Shown: positions 59,727 to 64,000 of the stretch, piece after piece
How positions within the stretch are numbered: position 1 is the first letter of the stretch
How the letters are laid out: each line of letters starts with the position of its first letter
Assembly: GCF_022808935.1 (NCBI RefSeq)
Contig: NZ_JAKZFR010000001.1
Span: forward strand, 186,001 to 250,000
Source of the DNA: Geothrix sp. SG200
GTDB taxonomy: Bacteria; Acidobacteriota; Holophagae; Holophagales; Holophagaceae
Length of the DNA: 64,000 nt
Direction: 5' to 3'
Notes under the pieces: model-generated
Told to the model about the DNA's origin: nothing
The model's database searches: none
Seen by the model: only the letters and a program-made list of their open reading frames with translations
Translations under genes and position numbers: made by a program

Positions 59727-61823
59727 TCACCTGGCTGGCGCGTGCTTCAGGGCCTCGAGGACCCGCTCTGGGGTGAAGGGCACGTGGGTGACCCGGGCAC
59801 CCGTGGCGTCAAACACGGCGTTGGCCAAGGCGGCGGCCACGGGCACGACGGGGGGCTCGCCGATGCCCTGCGTGACTGCGGTGGAGGTTTCCGGGAACAC
59901 GACCTGGATGCGGGGGATGGCGGAAAACCGGGGCAGCAGGTAGGTGTCGAAGTTCTTGTCGAGGATGCGGCCGCCCTTGAAGCGGATCTCCTCGCTGAGG
60001 GCCTGTCCGATGCACTGGGTGATGGCGCCCTCCACCTGCTGGCGCGCCCCGTCGGGGTTCACCACGAGGCCCACATCCACGGCCTCGAGGACGCGCTCCG
60101 TCTTGACCTTGCCGGTGGCCTTGTCCACGGAGACCTGGGCGATGGCGACCACGAGCCCCTGGCGCCAGGCGCCGCAGGCCAGTCCGATGCCCCGGCCTGT
60201 GGGGCCGGGCGCGGGCTCCCACCCGAAGGTCTCCACGGCCAGATCCAGGAGACTCAGCAGCCGGCCATCGGTGATGAGGCGGCGGCGAAGGGTCACGGGA
60301 TCCAGGCCAGCCTTGGCCGCCAGCGCATCCAGCTGGCTCTCCCGCGCGAAGGCGTTGGTGTGGGCGTTGGGGGCACGCCAGGCGCCGACCTTGAGGGGGT
60401 GGAGGTTGGGGACGGCCGGGGCCTGATACCGGTTCGACTGCATGTCGTAGGCGAGTTCAGCCTCGCCCTGGGAGACGCCCGCCACGGTGCTGTCCCAGAA
60501 GGTGATGGCGCCGCGCCCGGCATCCAGGCCGGAGCGGATCTTCACCACGGCGGCCGGCCGGTAGCCGTCCAGGAAGAAGTCCTCCTCCCGGTTCCAGGCC
60601 ACCTGGATGGGCACGCCGGGCACCTGCCGGGCGATGCGGGCAGCTTCGACCGCGTCCAGGCCCACGAGCTTGCCGCCGAAGCCGCCCCCCACGAACTGGG
60701 CGATGATGTGGACCTTGTCCGGGGGCAGCTTGAGGGCCTCGGCCACGGAATCGCGGAAGACGAAGGGCGACTGGGTGGAGGACCAGACGGTCATCCGGCC
60801 CCCCTCCCACTTGGCCACGGAGGCGTGGGGCTCCAGCGTGGCGTGGCTCTCGTACGCGTTGCGGTACTCCCCCTCCACCACGGTGGCGGCCCGCTTCTCG
60901 CCCGCCGCCACGTCGCCGCGAGAGATCATCACGCGCTGACCTGGTGCGGCCTTGTCCACGAGGTACTGGTAAATGCGGGCATCGTCCACATCGGGCTCCG
61001 GCCCTTCGAAGGTGCCCTTCACGAGGGCCAGGGCCTTGCGGGCGGTGTCGGGCTGGGGGTGGAGCACGGCCAGGAGGCTGCCGTCCCGCACGATGCGAAC
61101 CCCAGGCACCCGCTCCGCGGCCGAGGTGTCCGCAGCGACCAGGGTCTGGCCCTGGGCCGGGGGCCGGAGGATGCAGGCGTGGAGCGTCCCGGGAAGGCGC
61201 AGGTCGCCGGCGTACTTGGCGGCGCCGGTGACCTTGGCGAGGGCATCCTTGCGGGGCACGCGGCGCCCGATCAGGGTGCAGTCGGAGAGGGGCTTGGGCT
61301 TGACCTTGCCCAGGTGCCGCTCCAGCTTGCGTCCCTTCACCAGCTCTCCGAAGGTGGTGCGGCGGGCGGGGGCCGTCTTCACCCAGATGGCCCCATCCTT
61401 CAGGGCCAGGTCTGCGACCGGGGCGTTGAGGGAATTCGAGGCCATGCCCAGGAGCACGGCACGCGCCTCCGCGGCCGCGCCGCGCAGGACCGGGGCCGTA
61501 TGCCACATGGTGAGGGAACCGCCGGTGGGCAGGTCCCAGGGGCAGAGGTCCGTATCGCCCAGGACCATGTCCACCTTGGCGGGATCCAGCTCCAATTCCT
61601 CGGCCACGAGCATCGCCAGCACGGTCATGGCGCCCTGGCCCAGCTCCACCTTGCCCACGAAGCAGCCTACGCGGCCGTCGGCCGAGATCTTCAGGAAGGC
61701 ATTGAAGTCCTCGGGGTAGGCGCCCGGCCGGGTCGGCACGATGGGCGCCGAGCCCGCTGGGATGGTGAAGAGGAAGGTCACGGCCCCCGCGGCGACACCC
61801 TGAAGGAAGTCCCGGCGCCTCAT
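59727..61823 (-). CDS. iorB: Molybdopterin-binding subunit of an IorB-type xanthine oxidase-family oxidoreductase
   Basis: A 698-aa large subunit with a Tat signal (MRRRDFLQGVAAGAVTF), so the enzyme works in the periplasm. Family motifs are present: VELGQGAMTVLAMLVAEEL, GGGFGGKLVG (pterin site) and QGIGEPPVVPVAAALANA with the catalytic Glu. Relatives include isoquinoline 1-oxidoreductase and aldehyde dehydrogenases that pass electrons to cytochrome c. The start overlaps the iron-sulfur subunit by 4 nt. No cytochrome or maturation chaperone is encoded nearby. Confidence 0.9.
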   Translation of the reverse strand: MRRRDFLQGVAAGAVTFLFTIPAGSAPIVPTRPGAYPEDFNAFLKISADGRVGCFVGKVELGQGAMTVLAMLVAEELELDPAKVDMVLGDTDLCPWDLPTGGSLTMWHTAPVLRGAAAEARAVLLGMASNSLNAPVADLALKDGAIWVKTAPARRTTFGELVKGRKLERHLGKVKPKPLSDCTLIGRRVPRKDALAKVTGAAKYAGDLRLPGTLHACILRPPAQGQTLVAADTSAAERVPGVRIVRDGSLLAVLHPQPDTARKALALVKGTFEGPEPDVDDARIYQYLVDKAAPGQRVMISRGDVAAGEKRAATVVEGEYRNAYESHATLEPHASVAKWEGGRMTVWSSTQSPFVFRDSVAEALKLPPDKVHIIAQFVGGGFGGKLVGLDAVEAARIARQVPGVPIQVAWNREEDFFLDGYRPAAVVKIRSGLDAGRGAITFWDSTVAGVSQGEAELAYDMQSNRYQAPAVPNLHPLKVGAWRAPNAHTNAFARESQLDALAAKAGLDPVTLRRRLITDGRLLSLLDLAVETFGWEPAPGPTGRGIGLACGAWRQGLVVAIAQVSVDKATGKVKTERVLEAVDVGLVVNPDGARQQVEGAITQCIGQALSEEIRFKGGRILDKNFDTYLLPRFSAIPRIQVVFPETSTAVTQGIGEPPVVPVAAALANAVFDATGARVTHVPFTPERVLEALKHAPAR

Positions 61824-62296
61824 CGCGCACCTCCCATGGCCTGTCCTGCCGATTCGACCGCGTCCAGGATCCTCACATGGGCCCCGCAGCGGCAGAGGTT
61901 CCCTTCCATGGCCTCCACGATCTCGCTCCGGGTGGCTTTCGGCTTCTTCTTCAGGAAGGCCCAGGCCGCCATGATCATCCCGGAGGTGCAGTAGCCGCAC
62001 TGGAAGGCGTGGTGTTCCCGGAAGGCTTCCTGGACTGGGTTTAGCTTCCCGTCCAGGGCCAGGCCCTCGATGGTGAGCACGGCCTTTCCGGCCACGTCTC
62101 CCAACGTCGTGGAGCAGGAGGGCACCGCTTCAGAGTCGACGATCACGGTGCAGGCCCCGCAGAGCCCTGCCTCGCAGCCCACCTTGGTGCCCGTGAGGCC
62201 CAGCTCATCACGCAGGACCCACACCAGCATGCGGTCGCGAGGGCTCGCGACGCTCACGGGCTTGCCGTTGAGGACGAACGAGACCGTGGGCTCCAT
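61820..62296 (-). CDS. iorA: 2Fe-2S subunit of the IorA-type oxidoreductase
   Basis: A 158-aa small subunit with two [2Fe-2S] domains: plant-type ferredoxin cysteines (CEAGLCGACT then VPSC) and the helical-bundle set (QCGYCTSG and NLCRCG). It lacks a signal peptide and is expected to be exported with the Tat-tagged large subunit. Its transcript starts at a TATAAT about 45 nt upstream. Confidence 0.93.
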   Translation of the reverse strand: MEPTVSFVLNGKPVSVASPRDRMLVWVLRDELGLTGTKVGCEAGLCGACTVIVDSEAVPSCSTTLGDVAGKAVLTIEGLALDGKLNPVQEAFREHHAFQCGYCTSGMIMAAWAFLKKKPKATRSEIVEAMEGNLCRCGAHVRILDAVESAGQAMGGAR

Positions 62297-62582
62297 CGAG
62301 TACCTCCACTGATGCGGTCATGCCGGGGGATGGCCCGATTATAGGCCTGCTGCCGGGGAGCCGCTTCTATCGATCGCCCATGGTCATGGGACGTGTCTCT
62401 TGTGGTTCATCCGGAAGGGTGGCGGAATCTGCGTGGCTCAGGGCGGTTCCTTCGAGCTGGACGCAGGAAGGCCGCCATATCCCGGAAGGCACTCGGGACT
62501 GTGGGCCGGACCCTGGCGACAAACGCGTCGCCTCGCGGAGTGGATCACGCCGGGGACCGAATCCGCCTCCGGGGTCTCCAGC
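62297..62582. other. Intergenic region between GH15 and iorA genes
   Basis: A 286-bp gap. Apart from the TATAAT near the iorA side I see no convincing ribosome site with coding sequence, no inverted repeat with a T-tract and no clear operator. Confidence 0.5.
62338..62343 (-). promoter_or_regulatory. TATAAT -10 box of the iorAB operon
   Basis: A perfect TATAAT on the minus strand (62343-62338) would give a start near 62331 and a 35-nt leader before iorA. The -35 is poor, so an activator may be needed. Confidence 0.45.
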
Positions 62583-64000
62583 TCAAGACCAGGCGCGCAC
62601 CTTGCCTTCCAGCGCTTCCAGGTGCTCACCGATGGTGATGGCGGAATGGATGAGCCCTACGTGCGTGTAGGCCTGGGGGAAATTCCCCAGCAGGCGGCCC
62701 GTGGCGGGATCGATGTCCTCCGAAAAGAGGCCCAGCGGGTTCGCGTGACGGCACACGCGGTCGAAGACCTGGATCGCCTCCTCCAGCCGTCCAGCCAGCG
62801 CCAGGGCCTCGGCCCACCAGAAGGAGCAGATGGTGAAGGCGGAGGTCGTCCGCCCGAAGTCGTCGTCATTCCGGTAGCGGAGCATCAATCCTCCCTCGGT
62901 CAGTTCCTCGCTGTAGGCCTCCAGGGTGGAAAGGAAGCGGGGGTCCTTGGGATCGACCAATCCCAGGGTCGGGAGCAGCAGGATCGAGGCATCGGGGAAC
63001 TCCCCGTCGAGGGACTGGGTGAAGAACCCGCGCTTCGCGTTGAATCCCCGCTCCAGGATGGTGATATGTTCCCGGTCCGCCACGCGCTCCCAGCGCCTGG
63101 CGAAATCCAACTCTCCGAACCGCCTGGCGATGGCGGCCCCGCGGTGGACGGCGACCCAGCACATCGTGCGCGAGAACGTGTGGTTCCGCATCAAGGACCG
63201 GAACTCCCAGATGGACGTGTCCGGCTCGGGGGCGCGGAGGATGGCTTCCTCGACCAGCCGCTGGACCAGCGGGAAGAACCTCAAGTCCTCCTCGTCATGA
63301 ACGAGCCTCGGGTCCCGCAGCAGGGTCTCGAGGCAGAGCACCAGCTCTCCCATGAGGTCGTGCTGGCGCTGCTCCGTGGCGCCGTTTCCGATGCGCACCG
63401 GCCCGCAGCCCCCGAAGCCTTCCAGGTGATCCAGGATCTCCTCGGGAGCAGATGGATTCCCGTCCAGGGCGTAGAGGGGCTGGAGGGGCCCGGCTTCCGC
63501 GACGTCGCGAAGGAAGCGCAGGAAGCGCTCCCCCTCGCGGAGGTGGCTCAAGCGGCGGAGGGCCTCCACCACGAAGGCGGCGTCCCGCAGCCAGCAGTAG
63601 CGGTAGTCCCAGGTCCGGGAGGTGTTCAAGGCTTCGGGGATGCTGGTGGTGGTCGCGGCGATGATCGCGCCCGTGTCTTCGCAGGCATGAAGTTTCAGGC
63701 AGAGCGCGGATCGGAGCACGAGCTCCGGGTTGAACAAGGGAAGGGCGCACGACTTGGCCCACACGTGCCACCCCTGCTCGGTCAGTTCGAGCTCATGGCC
63801 CACTTGGGACATCGACACGCGGGTCCGACAGCCGTAGGACAGGTCGAAGAACACGGGCCCGTCCAGGACGAAATCACGGCGGTTGGCCACGTAGCTGATG
63901 GGAAGGTTGCTCTGGAGGAAGAGGGGGCCGCCTGGTCCGCGAACCTCGATGCCGTCGGGCATGGCCAGGAGTTCGGTCTCCCCCCGGGCGTAGTCGAGTC
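62583..64000 (-). CDS. GH15 glucoamylase/trehalase-like glycoside hydrolase (5' end beyond window)
   Basis: The visible 472 codons form the C-terminal and central part of a GH15 (alpha/alpha)6 barrel. TWDYRYCWLRDAAF supplies the conserved catalytic region, and LFSEDIDPATGRLLGNFPQAYTHVGLI holds the second catalytic Glu and the family C-terminal motif. The frame stays open to the window edge and reads ETELLAMPDGIEVRG upstream of the first Met, which is the family's N-terminal beta-domain. The gene therefore starts beyond 64000. It probably hydrolyses alpha-glucosides such as trehalose or maltodextrins. Confidence 0.9.
   Translation of the reverse strand, partial: LDYARGETELLAMPDGIEVRGPGGPLFLQSNLPISYVANRRDFVLDGPVFFDLSYGCRTRVSMSQVGHELELTEQGWHVWAKSCALPLFNPELVLRSALCLKLHACEDTGAIIAATTTSIPEALNTSRTWDYRYCWLRDAAFVVEALRRLSHLREGERFLRFLRDVAEAGPLQPLYALDGNPSAPEEILDHLEGFGGCGPVRIGNGATEQRQHDLMGELVLCLETLLRDPRLVHDEEDLRFFPLVQRLVEEAILRAPEPDTSIWEFRSLMRNHTFSRTMCWVAVHRGAAIARRFGELDFARRWERVADREHITILERGFNAKRGFFTQSLDGEFPDASILLLPTLGLVDPKDPRFLSTLEAYSEELTEGGLMLRYRNDDDFGRTTSAFTICSFWWAEALALAGRLEEAIQVFDRVCRHANPLGLFSEDIDPATGRLLGNFPQAYTHVGLIHSAITIGEHLEALEGKVRAWS

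Noticed and set aside
58059-61994. 1311-codon plus-strand frame across recC and the iorB-type gene
   Set aside because: It is opposite to two well-supported genes, has low-complexity composition and no ribosome site or domain.
62320-62670. 116-codon plus-strand frame after iorA
   Set aside because: It has no ribosome site and low coding character, and it overlaps the GH15 gene's 3' end on the opposite strand.
1-64000. CRISPR array, rRNA, tRNA or IS transposase
   Set aside because: I saw no regularly spaced repeats, no tRNA T-loop in context and no transposase motif in the window.

Overview
The window is GC-rich, gene-dense bacterial chromosome with short intergenic gaps and many 1-8 nt gene overlaps. 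It encodes an outer-membrane porin, a heptose-7-phosphate kinase with a Trm112-type partner, prepilin peptidase, RecBCD, a class I lanthipeptide-type dehydratase and several sigma-54 activators. This points to a Gram-negative, LPS-bearing organism. The mix of protein families looks like Acidobacteriota of the Holophaga/Geothrix type, but that is an inference and could not be checked by a search. I saw no rRNA, tRNA, CRISPR array, prophage or intact IS element.

Layout. 1-2.1 kb: DAHP synthase behind a Phe/Tyr-Tyr-Trp leader peptide and an intrinsic terminator (an attenuator), diverging from a Tat-exported Fe/Mn-SOD family protein. 2.2-8.4 kb: a nitrogen module of NifA-like sigma-54 activator, amtB, glnK, TorF-type porin and ion transporter. 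Identical paired operators lie before the activator and amtB, and amtB has a -24/-12 promoter. 8.4-19.7 kb: Trm112-like protein and hldA, four poorly characterised membrane/zinc-ribbon genes, PrcB-like, CFI-box and Ser/Thr kinase-TPR genes, then tmk, holB and yecH. 19.8-30 kb: cache-domain sensor, mce, a VOC/MarR pair, pilD, cyclophilin, plsC, a 139-bp inverted-repeat element, epsC, an MsrB-MsrA fusion, an MBL hydrolase, a LysE exporter and a nitroreductase.

29.8-34 kb: a tungsten-type aldehyde:ferredoxin oxidoreductase with a MoaD-like partner. It reads from a predicted sigma-54 promoter and faces a divergent AcoR-like sigma-54 activator. 34-40.3 kb: LysR/MFS pair, hemY and a secreted M1 aminopeptidase.

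40.5-46.2 kb is the most unusual region. A cysteine-free, Thr-rich 52-aa putative RiPP precursor sits at the head of a LytS/LytTR two-component operon. It diverges from a full-length LanB dehydratase that has no visible LanC or exporter. LytTR-type direct repeats (9-bp boxes, 12-13 bp apart) lie in the precursor/lanB intergenic region and again before a small DUF3606 gene downstream. This suggests a dehydrated-peptide system wired to its own two-component regulator.

46.2-64 kb: a DUF885 metallopeptidase, topB (apparently starting at CTG), a KASIII-like synthase, a recC-recB-recD operon, a two-subunit molybdenum hydroxylase (IorAB type) and a GH15 glucoamylase-like gene cut by the window edge.
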